DNA of 64,000 nucleotides from Nocardioides sp. 1609 (GCF_004522105.1 NZ_SPUJ01000005.1:186001-250000), one strand, 5' to 3'. Positions 8,353 to 16,494 are shown, numbered from the stretch's first letter. Translations and numbers: made by a program. Notes: generated by a model not told the origin, from the letters alone.

Positions 8353-10790
8353 TGAGCGCTCCCGCCTGCACCCAGCCGGGCTGCACCGGCACCATCGCGG
8401 ACGGCTACTGCGACACCTGCGGCATGGCGCCGGCGGCCGGCGCCAGCCCGGCTCCCTCGCCTGCCCCGCCGCAGGCCTCGACGCCCGCCGCCGCCCCCGC
8501 CCCGGCCGGTGCCTGCACCCAGCCCGGCTGCACCGGCACCATCGCGGACGGCTACTGCGACACGTGCGGCATGGCCGGCGTCTCGGCCCCGGCCGCGGTG
8601 GCCCCCGCCGGCCAGGGCGGCTCGGTCGCCACCTCAGCCACGCTGCCGCCCGCCGCGCCCGCCGCGCACGACGCGCTGTCGACGCGGACGTCGTCCTCCC
8701 AGGTCCCCTCGGCGCGCTTCGGCTCGGCGCGGGCCACCGGCACGAGCGTGACCACCCGCCGCGCGCGGGTCGGCTCCCAGCGGATGCGGGCGGCGCGGAT
8801 CGGGGCCGGCCTGACCAGCGTCCCGCCGGCACCGCCGGTCGACCCCGTGAAGGCGATCCGGCCCGACCCGATGGTGCCCGAGGACAAGCGCACCTGCTCC
8901 AAGTGCGGCAACGCCGTCGGCCGCGGCCGCGACGGCGTCCCCGGCCGCACCGAGGGCTTCTGCGCGCAGTGCGGCCAGGAGTTCTCCTTCACCCCCAAGC
9001 TCCAGCCCGGTGACCTGGTCGGCGGGCAGTACGAGGTGGCCGGCGCGATCGCGCACGGCGGCCTCGGCTGGATCTACCTCGCCCGCGACCGCAACGTCTC
9101 CAACCGCTGGGTCGTGCTCAAGGGCCTGCTCAACTCCGGCGACCCCGACGCGCTCGCCGCGGCGATCGCCGAGCAGCAGTTCCTGGCCCAGGTCGAGCAC
9201 CCGCTGATCGTCGAGATCTACAACTTCGTGACCCACGAGGGCGCCGGCTACATCGTCATGGAGTACGTCGGCGGCCACTCGCTCAAGCAGGTGCTCAAGG
9301 AGCGGATGCGGGCCAACGGCGGCACCTACGACCCGCTGCCGGTCGACCAGGCACTGGCGTTCGTGCTCGAGATCCTGCCGGCGTTCCAGTACCTGCACGA
9401 CCTCGGCCTCGTCTACTGCGACTTCAAGCCCGACAACATGATCCAGGTCGACGACGCCCTGAAGCTGATCGACCTGGGCGGCGTCCGCAGGATCGACGAC
9501 GAGGAGTCGGCGATCTACGGCACGGTCGGCTACCAGGCGCCCGAGGTCGCCCAGGTCGGTCCCAGCGTCGCCTCCGACCTCTACACGATCGGCCGCACGC
9601 TGGTCGTGCTGTGCATGGAGTTCCGCGGCTACCAGGGCACCTACCTGCACAGCCTGCCCCCCGTGGAGAGCACGCCGCTGTTCGCCGCGAACGACTCGCT
9701 GTACTGGCTGATCGCCAAGTGCTGCGCGACCGACCCGGCCGACCGGTTCTCCTCGGCCGACGAGCTCCGGACGCAGCTGCTCGGCGTCCTGCGTGAGACG
9801 GTCGCCCGCAGCACCCAGGGCACGGCGCTGACCTCGGCGGCGTCGGTGCTGTTCGAGGCGCCGACGACGGCGCGCGGCGTCCTGCTGTGGTCGCAGCTGC
9901 CGCTGCTCCGCGTCGACACCACCGACCCGCAGCACGCGTGGTTGAGCGGGATCGCCCAGCACGGTCAGGGTTCGGCCGAGCCCGACGAGCTGCTCGACGT
10001 CCTCACCTCGCAGGCGCCCGAGCAGTCGCCGGAGGTGCTGCTCGCGATCGCCCGGGCCGCCCTGGAGAAGGGGGACCCGGCGCTCGCCCAGGACACCGTC
10101 GCCCAGCTGCTCGCCGACGACCCGTGGGAGTGGCGGGCCCTGTGGGTCGAGGGCCTCGCCGCCATGAGCCAGCGCGACTGGGGGCGCGCCACCGCGTCGT
10201 TCAACGCCGTCTACCAGCAGGTGCCCGGCGAGCTCGCCGCCAAGATGGCGCTCGCCGTCGCCTGCGAGAACGGCGGCCAGCCCGCCGTCGCGGAGTCGCT
10301 CTACCTCACCTGCGCCGCCACCGACGCGGCGTACGTCGCGCCGGCCGCGTTCGGCGTCGCGCGGATCCGCGCCGAGCGTCGCGACGCGCCGGGCGCCGTC
10401 GCCGCCCTCGACCTGGTGCCGAAGACCAGCCGCGGCTACCCCGAGAGCCGGCAGCTGCGGGCCGAGGTGCTGCTCGGCCAGGGGTCGACCGACCTGCGGG
10501 TCCTCGACCAGGCCATGCGCTCGATCGAGTCCGCGTCGATGGACCCCGCCACCCACGGCCGCTACACCGTGCGGATCCTCGAGCAGGCGCTCGCCCTGGT
10601 GACCGCGTCGGGCGGCGGCCCCGCTGGCCCCGGTGGCTCGACGATCGGCTCGACGGTCGCCGACGAGGCCGGGCTCCGGGCCGGCATCGAGAAGGCCTAC
10701 CGCGCCCTCGCGCGCGACGCCGGCGACCTCGGCGAGCGCATCGAGCTGGTCAACCGCGCCAACGCCGTCCGCGCCTGGACCCTCACCTGA
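8352..10790 (+). CDS. pknG: Serine/threonine protein kinase PknG
   Basis: 812 residues. Order: two copies of a short Cys module (residues 6-25 and 55-74, CTQPGCTGTIADGYCDTCGM); a Ser/Ala linker; a rubredoxin-like pair CSKCG...CAQCG near residues 180-205; the kinase domain with HGGLGWIYLARD, VVLKGL (catalytic Lys), YCDFKPDNM (catalytic loop) and a glycine-for-phenylalanine DLGG motif; then a TPR-rich C-terminal half. The DLGx motif and rubredoxin/TPR flanks identify PknG, a soluble kinase controlling 2-oxoglutarate metabolism through FHA proteins in relatives. It is longer than mycobacterial PknG (750) owing to the duplicated N-terminal module. Confidence 0.95.
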   Translation: MSAPACTQPGCTGTIADGYCDTCGMAPAAGASPAPSPAPPQASTPAAAPAPAGACTQPGCTGTIADGYCDTCGMAGVSAPAAVAPAGQGGSVATSATLPPAAPAAHDALSTRTSSSQVPSARFGSARATGTSVTTRRARVGSQRMRAARIGAGLTSVPPAPPVDPVKAIRPDPMVPEDKRTCSKCGNAVGRGRDGVPGRTEGFCAQCGQEFSFTPKLQPGDLVGGQYEVAGAIAHGGLGWIYLARDRNVSNRWVVLKGLLNSGDPDALAAAIAEQQFLAQVEHPLIVEIYNFVTHEGAGYIVMEYVGGHSLKQVLKERMRANGGTYDPLPVDQALAFVLEILPAFQYLHDLGLVYCDFKPDNMIQVDDALKLIDLGGVRRIDDEESAIYGTVGYQAPEVAQVGPSVASDLYTIGRTLVVLCMEFRGYQGTYLHSLPPVESTPLFAANDSLYWLIAKCCATDPADRFSSADELRTQLLGVLRETVARSTQGTALTSAASVLFEAPTTARGVLLWSQLPLLRVDTTDPQHAWLSGIAQHGQGSAEPDELLDVLTSQAPEQSPEVLLAIARAALEKGDPALAQDTVAQLLADDPWEWRALWVEGLAAMSQRDWGRATASFNAVYQQVPGELAAKMALAVACENGGQPAVAESLYLTCAATDAAYVAPAAFGVARIRAERRDAPGAVAALDLVPKTSRGYPESRQLRAEVLLGQGSTDLRVLDQAMRSIESASMDPATHGRYTVRILEQALALVTASGGGPAGPGGSTIGSTVADEAGLRAGIEKAYRALARDAGDLGERIELVNRANAVRAWTLT

Positions 10791-10809
10791 GCATGCGAAG
10801 GAACCCCCT

Positions 10810-11958
10810 GTGAACTGTCCCTCCTGCGCCGAGCCCCTCTCGCCCGGTGCCGCGTTCTGCGAGGCCTGCGGCACGCCGGTCGGTGCCGCGGCGCCCGCCG
10901 CTCCGGCCGCCGCGGCCGACGTCGCCGCCGAGGCGGCGCCGTTCGACCTGACCACGGCCACCGCCGTCCCCGGCCGGGCCGCCCCCGGTGCGGTGCGACC
11001 CTGCCTGCAGTGCGGGGGAGCGGTCGGCCCGGACGGCTACTGCGAGTCGTGTGGCTCCAAGCAGCCCAGCGAGCGGGACCACTTCGGGGAGGCGCCCGCC
11101 GACTGGGTGGCCGGGGTCTGCGACCGCGGGATCAGGCACTCCCGCAACGAGGACGCGATGGCGCTGTTCGCCACCGGCGACCGGGCCGTGCTCGTCGTCC
11201 TCGACGGCGTCTCCAACACCGACGACTCCCACCTGGCCTCGCTCGCCGGCGCCCGGGCGGCGCGCGACGCGCTCGTCGTCCCGCTGCCCAGCGGCATGGG
11301 CACCGCCGACAGTCGCGCCGCGGCGGTCACGCGGACCTTCGCCGCCGCGGTCGACGGGGCCCAGAAGGCGATCGTCGCCCTGACGCCGGAGGGCTCGGCC
11401 CAGCCGCCGTCCGCGACGTTCTCGGCCGTGGTCGTCGAGGGACGCACCGGCGCCGGTGGGGCGCGCCTGCACGTCGCCAACATCGGCGACTCCCGGTCCT
11501 ACTGGCTGCCCGACGCCGGCGCCGGCGTCCAGCTCACGGTCGACGACTCGGTCGCGCAGGTGCAGATCGCCGCCGGAGCCTCGCGCAAGGAGGCCGAGCA
11601 GGGTCCGCAGGGCCACGCGATCACCCGCTGGCTCGGGATCGACGCGCCCGACCTCGCCCCGCGCGTGGCCAGCCTCGACGTCACCGGCCCCGGCTGGGTG
11701 CTCAACTGCTCCGACGGGCTGTGGAACTACGCCTCGGAGCCGCAGGAGCTCACCGACCAGGTCGCCGCCGCCGCGACGTCCGACCCGCAGGCCCTGGCGC
11801 TGGCGCTGGTCGCGTTCGCCAACGGTCGCGGGGGCCAGGACAACATCACCGCCGTGCTGGCCCGCATCGATGCACCGGCCGGTGCACCGGCCGACCCGGG
11901 CGCGGCCGACCCAGGGCACAATGCCGCTACCGCCGACGAAGGGGAGACCGATGGCTGA
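10810..11958 (+). CDS. PP2C-family protein serine/threonine phosphatase with zinc ribbons
   Basis: 382 residues. Two N-terminal zinc-ribbon-like pairs (CPSCAEPLSPGAAFCEACG and CLQCGGAVGPDGYCESCG) precede a PP2C/PPM phosphatase domain from about residue 95: GVCDRGIRHSRNEDAM, VVLDGVSN (metal-binding Asp), NIGDSRSYWL, NCSDGLWNY and GGQDNITAV. Family members use Mn/Mg to remove phosphate from Ser/Thr. The usual DGMGG is DGVSN here, but the metal-binding Asp is kept. It starts with GTG 20 bp after pknG and overlaps the VWA gene by 8 bp, so it is the natural counter-enzyme of the kinase. Confidence 0.9.
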   Translation: MNCPSCAEPLSPGAAFCEACGTPVGAAAPAAPAAAADVAAEAAPFDLTTATAVPGRAAPGAVRPCLQCGGAVGPDGYCESCGSKQPSERDHFGEAPADWVAGVCDRGIRHSRNEDAMALFATGDRAVLVVLDGVSNTDDSHLASLAGARAARDALVVPLPSGMGTADSRAAAVTRTFAAAVDGAQKAIVALTPEGSAQPPSATFSAVVVEGRTGAGGARLHVANIGDSRSYWLPDAGAGVQLTVDDSVAQVQIAAGASRKEAEQGPQGHAITRWLGIDAPDLAPRVASLDVTGPGWVLNCSDGLWNYASEPQELTDQVAAAATSDPQALALALVAFANGRGGQDNITAVLARIDAPAGAPADPGAADPGHNAATADEGETDG

Positions 11959-13231
11959 GTTCGACGCAACCGTCTACCAGAACGAGTTCCTGCCCGACGG
12001 GGGCACCGACGTCAACGCGATCGTCACCGTCACCTGCACCGGCGCCGGGTCGGCGGTGACCAGCGGCGGGGGAGCCTCGGCCGGCGAGATCATCATCGTC
12101 GACACCTCCGGCTCCATGGGCCCGAGCACGATGGCCGCCGCGCGCCAGGCCGCCTCCACCGCGGTGGGGGAGATCCTCGACGGCGTCTGGTTCGCCGTCA
12201 TCGCCGGCTCCGACCGCGCCATGCTCGCCTACCCGCCGGTGTCCTCGGGCCCCGGCATGGTGCGGATGTCGGCGCAGACCCGCGCCGAGGCGCAGGACGC
12301 GATCTCCCGGTTCGTCGGCAGCGGCGGCACCGCGATGAGCACCTGGCTCGACCTGGCCGGGCAGCTGTTCTCCTCCGTGGAGGGCGTCACCCAGCGGCAC
12401 GCCATCCTGCTGACCGACGGCGAGAACCGCGAGGACGCGGGCAAGCTCGACACCGCCATCCAGCGGGCCACCGGCTACTTCCAGTGCGACTGCCGCGGCG
12501 CCGGCACCGACTGGCAGGTGGAGGAGGTCCGGCGGATCTCGCAGGCCCTGCTCGGCACCGTCGACATCATCCCGACGCCCGAGACGATGGTCGAGCAGTT
12601 CCGCGCGATGATGCAGGCCTCGATGTCGCGCGGCGTCGCCGACGCCCAGCTGCGCGTCTGGACGCCGCAGGGCGCCCAGATCCTCTTCGTCCGGCAGGTC
12701 GCGCCGACCGTCGAGGACCTCACCACCCGTCGGACCGACGTCAACCCGCTCACCGGCGCCTACCCGACCGGCGCCTGGGCCGACGAGTCGCGCGACTACC
12801 ACGTCGGCGTCCGGGTGGCGGCCAAGGCGATCGGCCAGGAGCAGCTCGCCGCCCGCGTGCAGCTCGCGATCGGCGACGACGTCATCACCCAGGCCCTGGT
12901 CAAGGCGACCTGGTCCGGCGACTCCGAGCTCACCGCGAAGATCGACCAGCAGGTCGCCCACTACACCGGGCAGACCGAGCTCGCCGAGATGATCCAGGAG
13001 GGCCTGGCGGCCAAGGCGGCCGGCGACGAGGCCACCGCCACCACCAAGCTCGGCCGGGCCGTCCAGCTCGCCGCCGCCACCGGCAACGACGAGGCGACGT
13101 CCAAGCTCCGCAAGGTCGTCGACGTCGACGACGAGCGGGAGGGGACCGTCCGGCTGAAGCGGGCGGTGGCCAAGGCCGACGAGATGGCGCTCGACACGGC
13201 GTCCACCAAGACCACCCGGATCAAGAAGTGA
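11951..13231 (+). CDS. VWA-domain protein with intact MIDAS
   Basis: 426 residues. A von Willebrand factor A domain covers about residues 40-220, with the metal-ion-dependent adhesion site DTSGSMG (about residue 50), a later Thr (GSGGTAMSTWL) and LLTDGEN. The C-terminal 200 residues form a second region with beta-rich and then charged helical segments (KLRKVVDVDDEREGT). No signal peptide or membrane span, so it is cytosolic. VWA proteins often bind AAA+ ATPases or phosphoproteins as assembly factors. It overlaps the phosphatase gene by 8 bp and precedes the FHA gene by 10 bp. A partnership with the AAA+ protein at 3394 is plausible but inferred. Confidence 0.9.
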   Translation: MAEFDATVYQNEFLPDGGTDVNAIVTVTCTGAGSAVTSGGGASAGEIIIVDTSGSMGPSTMAAARQAASTAVGEILDGVWFAVIAGSDRAMLAYPPVSSGPGMVRMSAQTRAEAQDAISRFVGSGGTAMSTWLDLAGQLFSSVEGVTQRHAILLTDGENREDAGKLDTAIQRATGYFQCDCRGAGTDWQVEEVRRISQALLGTVDIIPTPETMVEQFRAMMQASMSRGVADAQLRVWTPQGAQILFVRQVAPTVEDLTTRRTDVNPLTGAYPTGAWADESRDYHVGVRVAAKAIGQEQLAARVQLAIGDDVITQALVKATWSGDSELTAKIDQQVAHYTGQTELAEMIQEGLAAKAAGDEATATTKLGRAVQLAAATGNDEATSKLRKVVDVDDEREGTVRLKRAVAKADEMALDTASTKTTRIKK

Positions 13232-13241
13232 GCCGGACGAC

Positions 13242-14030
13242 GTGAGCCAGACCTGCCCCGCGGGCCACGCGTCCGAGGCCACCGACTACTGCGACACCTG
13301 TGGCATCGCCATGGGTGCGGCTCCTGCCTCGCCGGCGGGGACCCCGCCGCCGCTGCCCACGGCGGCCGACCCCGACGGCGGGGGCACCGGGAAGCTCCCC
13401 GTCACCGAGCCCGTCGACGGCCCCGCCGCCGGCGCCTGCCCGAGCTGCTCCACGGCCAACCCGCCCAACGCGCTCTTCTGCGAGAACTGCGGCTACGACT
13501 TCACCACCGGCACGATGCCGCGCCCGCTCGACCCGCCGCCGTCGAGCTCCCTCGACCTGCCCGCCGCCCCCGCCCAGGCACCGACACCGGCCGACACCGC
13601 CCCGGCCAGCACCGCCCCGGCCCTGGCCGAGGAGTGGGTGGCGGAGGTCTGGATCGACCCCGACTGGTACGCCGAGCAGCAGAGCACCGACCCGCTGCCC
13701 TCGCCGGGCCTGCCCGTCGTCGTCGCGCTGCGGCACACCTCGGTGCTCATCGGCCGCGCCTCCCGCAGCCGCGGCATCGCCCCCGAGCTCGACCTCGGCA
13801 CCGACACCGGCATCAGCCGCCGCCACGCCCAGCTCACCACCGACGGCACCCGCTGGTTCGTCGAGGACCTCGGGTCCTCCAACGGCACCTACGTCGGCGG
13901 CGCCCTCGGCGTCCTCCCGAAGACCCCGGTGGCGGTCGGTGCGAAGGTCGAGGTCCGCCCCGACGAGCGCGTCTACGTCGGCGCCTGGACCCGCATCGTC
14001 GTCCGCAGGGCCGCCCCCGGCGAGATCTGA
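13242..14030 (+). CDS. FHA-domain protein with zinc ribbons
   Basis: 262 residues. Two cysteine modules (CPAGHASEATDYCDTCG, residues 5-21, and CPSCSTANPPNALFCENCG, about 66-84) are followed by a Pro/Ala linker and a C-terminal FHA domain with GRASRSRG, GISRRHAQL and DLGSSNGTYV, the phosphothreonine-binding signature. It is the last gene of the PknG block. In relatives PknG phosphorylates the small FHA protein GarA/OdhI at an N-terminal ETTS-type motif; I see no such motif here, and the zinc ribbons are absent from GarA, so this is not a GarA orthologue. It may instead read phosphorylated partners within the block. Confidence 0.9.
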   Translation: MSQTCPAGHASEATDYCDTCGIAMGAAPASPAGTPPPLPTAADPDGGGTGKLPVTEPVDGPAAGACPSCSTANPPNALFCENCGYDFTTGTMPRPLDPPPSSSLDLPAAPAQAPTPADTAPASTAPALAEEWVAEVWIDPDWYAEQQSTDPLPSPGLPVVVALRHTSVLIGRASRSRGIAPELDLGTDTGISRRHAQLTTDGTRWFVEDLGSSNGTYVGGALGVLPKTPVAVGAKVEVRPDERVYVGAWTRIVVRRAAPGEI

Positions 14031-14034
14031 CCGC

Positions 14035-14111
14035 ACGCCGAGTCGGCGTCGAGGTGAAGTCGTCGGACGCCGAGTCGGCGTGGACACTCAGCACGAACGC
14101 CCACTCGGCGT
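14035..14111. repeat. Three copies of a 15-bp palindrome between convergent genes
   Basis: ACGCCGAGTCGGCGT occurs at 14035-14049 and 14067-14081, and the variant ACGCCCACTCGGCGT at 14097-14111, spaced 32 and 30 bp. The cluster starts 5 bp after the FHA gene stop and lies before the convergent methyltransferase gene. It could act in termination or be a small repetitive element; no T-run follows. Confidence 0.75.
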
Positions 14112-14159
14112 CCTGGGGGCGCGCGGGCGGGGAGGGTCAGGGACGCCGCGGCACGGCGC

Positions 14160-14759
14160 TCAGAGCTTCGTGGCGATGATGGTGCTGGCGTCGGAGGCGA
14201 CCATCACCTCGACGGCGGTGAAGCGCTCGTCGGTCAGCCACTGCTCGCGCAGGGTGTCGACGCGACCGTAGGTGATCGGCGGCCACTGCTCGCACGGCGT
14301 GAAGTCGTCGAGGACGACGATGCCGCCGTCCTCCACGAGGTCGGCGACGGCGTCGACGCCGACCGCGCTGGTGCGCCCGCCGTCGGACCAGCCGGCGTCC
14401 TGCTGGCCGGAGTCGAGGAACAGCAGCGAGAAGGGACCCTTGTCGAGCAGCGTCGACCAGTCGGCGGCCAGCACCTCGACCTGGGGGTCGTCGACGAAGA
14501 TCTCCGCGGCGGCCTGGGCGAGCTTGGGGTTGAGCTCGGCGGTCACGATCCGGGCCTTCTCGCCGCGGACGCCGGAGCGCAGCCACGCCGTCCCGACCCC
14601 GCAGCCGGTGCCGAACTCGGCCATGGTGCCGTCGCGGGTCGCGGCCAGCATGGCGAGCAGGCGACCGGTCTCGTTGCGGCAGAAGGAGACGTACCCGGCC
14701 CGGCGGGAGACCGCGAACGCGCGGTTCACGACGTCGGGGAGGTCGGGTGGGGCGCTCAT
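14160..14759 (-). CDS. Class I SAM-dependent methyltransferase (O-methyltransferase-like)
   Basis: 199 residues. A Rossmann-type methyltransferase: motif I MAEFGTGCGVGTAWL (about residues 45-59) binds S-adenosylmethionine, followed by RIVTAELNPKLAQ with the ribose-binding acidic residue, and LLFLDSGQQDAG and IVVLDDFTP strands. Overall layout resembles small-molecule O-methyltransferases, but the substrate cannot be read. It is convergent with the PknG block and divergent from the leuB leader region. The ATG at 14759 was preferred over an in-frame ATG at 14810 because homologous folds begin close to PDLPDVVNRAFAVSR; the longer start remains possible. Confidence 0.75.
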   Translation of the reverse strand: MSAPPDLPDVVNRAFAVSRRAGYVSFCRNETGRLLAMLAATRDGTMAEFGTGCGVGTAWLRSGVRGEKARIVTAELNPKLAQAAAEIFVDDPQVEVLAADWSTLLDKGPFSLLFLDSGQQDAGWSDGGRTSAVGVDAVADLVEDGGIVVLDDFTPCEQWPPITYGRVDTLREQWLTDERFTAVEVMVASDASTIIATKL

Positions 14760-14856
14760 GGGGGGAGTCTTCCCCGACGGTCTCGACGCCTGGGACCCGG
14801 GTCTCGCCATGTGAGCAGTTCTCGGAACTCCGTGGCGGACGACGGCCCCGTCGTCC

Positions 14857-14862
14857 TACCGT
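14857..14862 (+). promoter_or_regulatory. Candidate -10 element for the leuB leader
   Basis: TACCGT fits the actinobacterial TANNNT -10 pattern and lies 9 bp before the leader peptide ATG, which would place the transcript start at or just before that ATG. No clear -35 is visible. Confidence 0.4.
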
Positions 14863-14871
14863 GTGCTCACC

Positions 14872-14925
14872 ATGCGGAACGTCTTCGTACTTATCGAGCG
14901 CCGCGACGGGGCCCAGCAGGTCTGA
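14872..14925 (+). CDS. Putative 17-codon leader peptide upstream of leuB-ilvE
   Basis: The short ORF encodes MRNVFVLIERRDGAQQV. A run V-F-V-L-I uses GTC TTC GTA CTT ATC; GTA and CTT are rare in this GC-rich genome, as expected for a ribosome-stalling leader that senses valine/leucine/isoleucine. The stretch just after these codons (14901-14911) is one arm of an 11-bp perfect inverted repeat, so the position of a stalled ribosome would alter folding. It lies about 360 bp before leuB. Too short for family comparison; the call depends on codon content and adjacent structure. Confidence 0.55.
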   Translation: MRNVFVLIERRDGAQQV

Positions 14926-14958
14926 ATCCTGCGGCGAGAGGCCACCCCGTCGCGGTGG
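14901..14958 (+). promoter_or_regulatory. Competing hairpins after the V/L/I leader, candidate attenuator
   Basis: CCGCGACGGGG (14901-14911) pairs perfectly with CCCCGTCGCGG (14945-14955), enclosing a small GCAGG/CCTGC hairpin (14916-14932). The right arm can instead form CCACC/GGTGG (14942-14946 with 14954-14958). Mutually exclusive stems overlapping a leader ORF are typical of translation-dependent attenuation. No T-tract follows, so if real it would act on Rho access or on translation rather than as an intrinsic terminator. A further 6-bp hairpin lies at 15072-15091. Confidence 0.45.
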
Positions 14959-15141
14959 TCCTCGTGCGTTCCCGGCCCCTCGCACCACCATCCCTGGTGA
15001 TGTCTCCGCGGCGGTCCGGTCCTCGGCCACTCGAAGCGCGATCCGCTCGTCCGCAGGCTCTCCCGTGCGATCCACGGGTGCCCCTCCGTGGGGACATCTC
15101 CGGGTGTGACCGACACATCCGCCTGCGAGAAGGAGAGCCCG

Positions 15142-15276
15142 ATGTACGACATGTATCCCGAGTGGGGCCCGGCGAAGAACCGCAGCACCGACGACGGCAG
15201 CCGCGCCACCGCGCGCTCGCTGCAGACGTCCCTCGACCTGCGAGACAACGGCGGCGAACGCCCCGACGACAACTAG
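15142..15276 (+). CDS. Small 44-residue protein of unknown function upstream of leuB
   Basis: [20 protein letters not shown] is the N-terminus; the whole peptide is hydrophilic with no cysteine or membrane span. A strong Shine-Dalgarno sequence (AAGGAGAG, about 15129-15136) precedes the ATG. The gene ends 10 bp before leuB and its stop codon TAG forms the first half of the TAGCCT -10 element of leuB. The good ribosome binding site argues that it is translated. Nothing in the sequence indicates function; an in-frame GTG at 15106 is an alternative start. Confidence 0.6.
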   Translation: MYDMYPEWGPAKNRSTDDGSRATARSLQTSLDLRDNGGERPDDN

Positions 15277-15279
15277 CCT
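15274..15279 (+). promoter_or_regulatory. -10 element of a leaderless leuB promoter
   Basis: TAGCCT lies 7 nt before the leuB ATG at 15287, the spacing seen for leaderless actinobacterial genes. The TAG is also the stop codon of the preceding small ORF. No Shine-Dalgarno sequence precedes leuB. Confidence 0.5.
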
Positions 15280-15286
15280 TCGCCCC

Positions 15287-16402
15287 ATGACCAGCACCGA
15301 CAGCACCACCGACAGCACCGCCGAGAGCACCAGCGCCGGCAGCACGATCCGGCTCGCCGTCATCCCCGGCGACGGGATCGGCCCGGAGGTGACCTCCGAG
15401 GCCCTCAAGGTCCTCGACGCGGTCGCTCCCGCCGGCGTGAAGTTCGAGCAGACCCACTACGACCTCGGCGCGGAGCGTTACCTCGCGACCGGCGAGGTGC
15501 TGCCGGACTCCGTGCTCGCCGAGATCCGCGGGCACGACGCGATCCTGCTCGGTGCCGTCGGGGGCAGGCCGAACGACCCGAACCTCCCGCCGGGCATCCT
15601 CGAGCGGGGCCTCCTGCTGCGGCTGCGCTTCGAGCTCGACCACTACGTCAACCTGCGCCCCTCGCGGATCTTCCCCGGCGTCACCTCGCCCCTGGCCCCG
15701 CACGTGCTCGACGGTCGGGACGACGTCGACTTCGTCGTCGTCCGCGAGGGCACCGAGGGCCCCTACACCGGCAACGGCGGCGCGCTGCGCGTCGGCACGC
15801 CGCACGAGATCGCCACCGAGGTGTCGGTCAACACCGCCTTCGGGGTCGAGCGGGTCCTCCGCGACGCCTTCGCGCGCGCCCGGCGGCGTCCGCGCAAGAA
15901 GCTCACCCTGGTCCACAAGACCAACGTGCTCGTGCACGCCGGGTCCGTGTGGTGGCGCCTGACCCAGGCGGTCGCCCGTGACTTCCCCGAGATCACCGTC
16001 GACTACATGCACGTCGACGCCGCGATGATCCACCTGACCACCGATCCCGCCCGCTTCGACGTGATCGTCACCGACAACCTCTTCGGCGACATCATCACCG
16101 ACCTCGCCGCCGCCATCACCGGCGGCATCGGCCTCGCGGCGTCCGGCAACGTGAACCCGGACCGCACCGCGCCGTCGATGTTCGAGCCGGTCCACGGCTC
16201 CGCGCCCGACATCGCGGGCCAGCAGAAGGCCGACCCGACCGCCGCCATCGGCTCGGTCGCGCTGCTCCTCGACCACCTCGGCCACCCCGGGACCGCCGCC
16301 GTCGTCGACGCCGCGATCGTCGCCGACCTGGCCGAGCGCACCGGCATCCCGCGGACGACGTCCGAGGTCGGCGACGCCATCGCCGCCCGAGTAGCCGGCT
16401 GA
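15287..16402 (+). CDS. leuB: 3-isopropylmalate dehydrogenase
   Basis: 371 residues. Catalyses the NAD-dependent oxidative decarboxylation of 3-isopropylmalate in leucine synthesis. After a Ser/Thr-rich N-terminus the core begins [15 protein letters not shown] (NAD site region), followed by [16 protein letters not shown], the substrate-binding [10 protein letters not shown] and NLRPSR, and the metal-binding [17 protein letters not shown] near residue 263; [12 protein letters not shown] is the adenosine loop. Features fit isopropylmalate rather than isocitrate dehydrogenase. It is followed by ilvE 86 bp downstream, placing the last steps of leucine synthesis together. A leaderless promoter and an upstream V/L/I leader are proposed. 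Confidence 0.92.
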   Translation: MTSTDSTTDSTAESTSAGSTIRLAVIPGDGIGPEVTSEALKVLDAVAPAGVKFEQTHYDLGAERYLATGEVLPDSVLAEIRGHDAILLGAVGGRPNDPNLPPGILERGLLLRLRFELDHYVNLRPSRIFPGVTSPLAPHVLDGRDDVDFVVVREGTEGPYTGNGGALRVGTPHEIATEVSVNTAFGVERVLRDAFARARRRPRKKLTLVHKTNVLVHAGSVWWRLTQAVARDFPEITVDYMHVDAAMIHLTTDPARFDVIVTDNLFGDIITDLAAAITGGIGLAASGNVNPDRTAPSMFEPVHGSAPDIAGQQKADPTAAIGSVALLLDHLGHPGTAAVVDAAIVADLAERTGIPRTTSEVGDAIAARVAG

Positions 16403-16494
16403 CCGCCCCGGACCCCACGGACGCCGGGCGGGTGCGCGATCGACGTGCACCGTCCGGCGTTCGCCATCTCCCGACGAAGGACTAACTTGTGGCC

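Noticed and set aside
13242..14030. Calling the FHA protein GarA/OdhI
   Set aside because: It has zinc ribbons and no ETTS-type phosphosite, so the name was not used.
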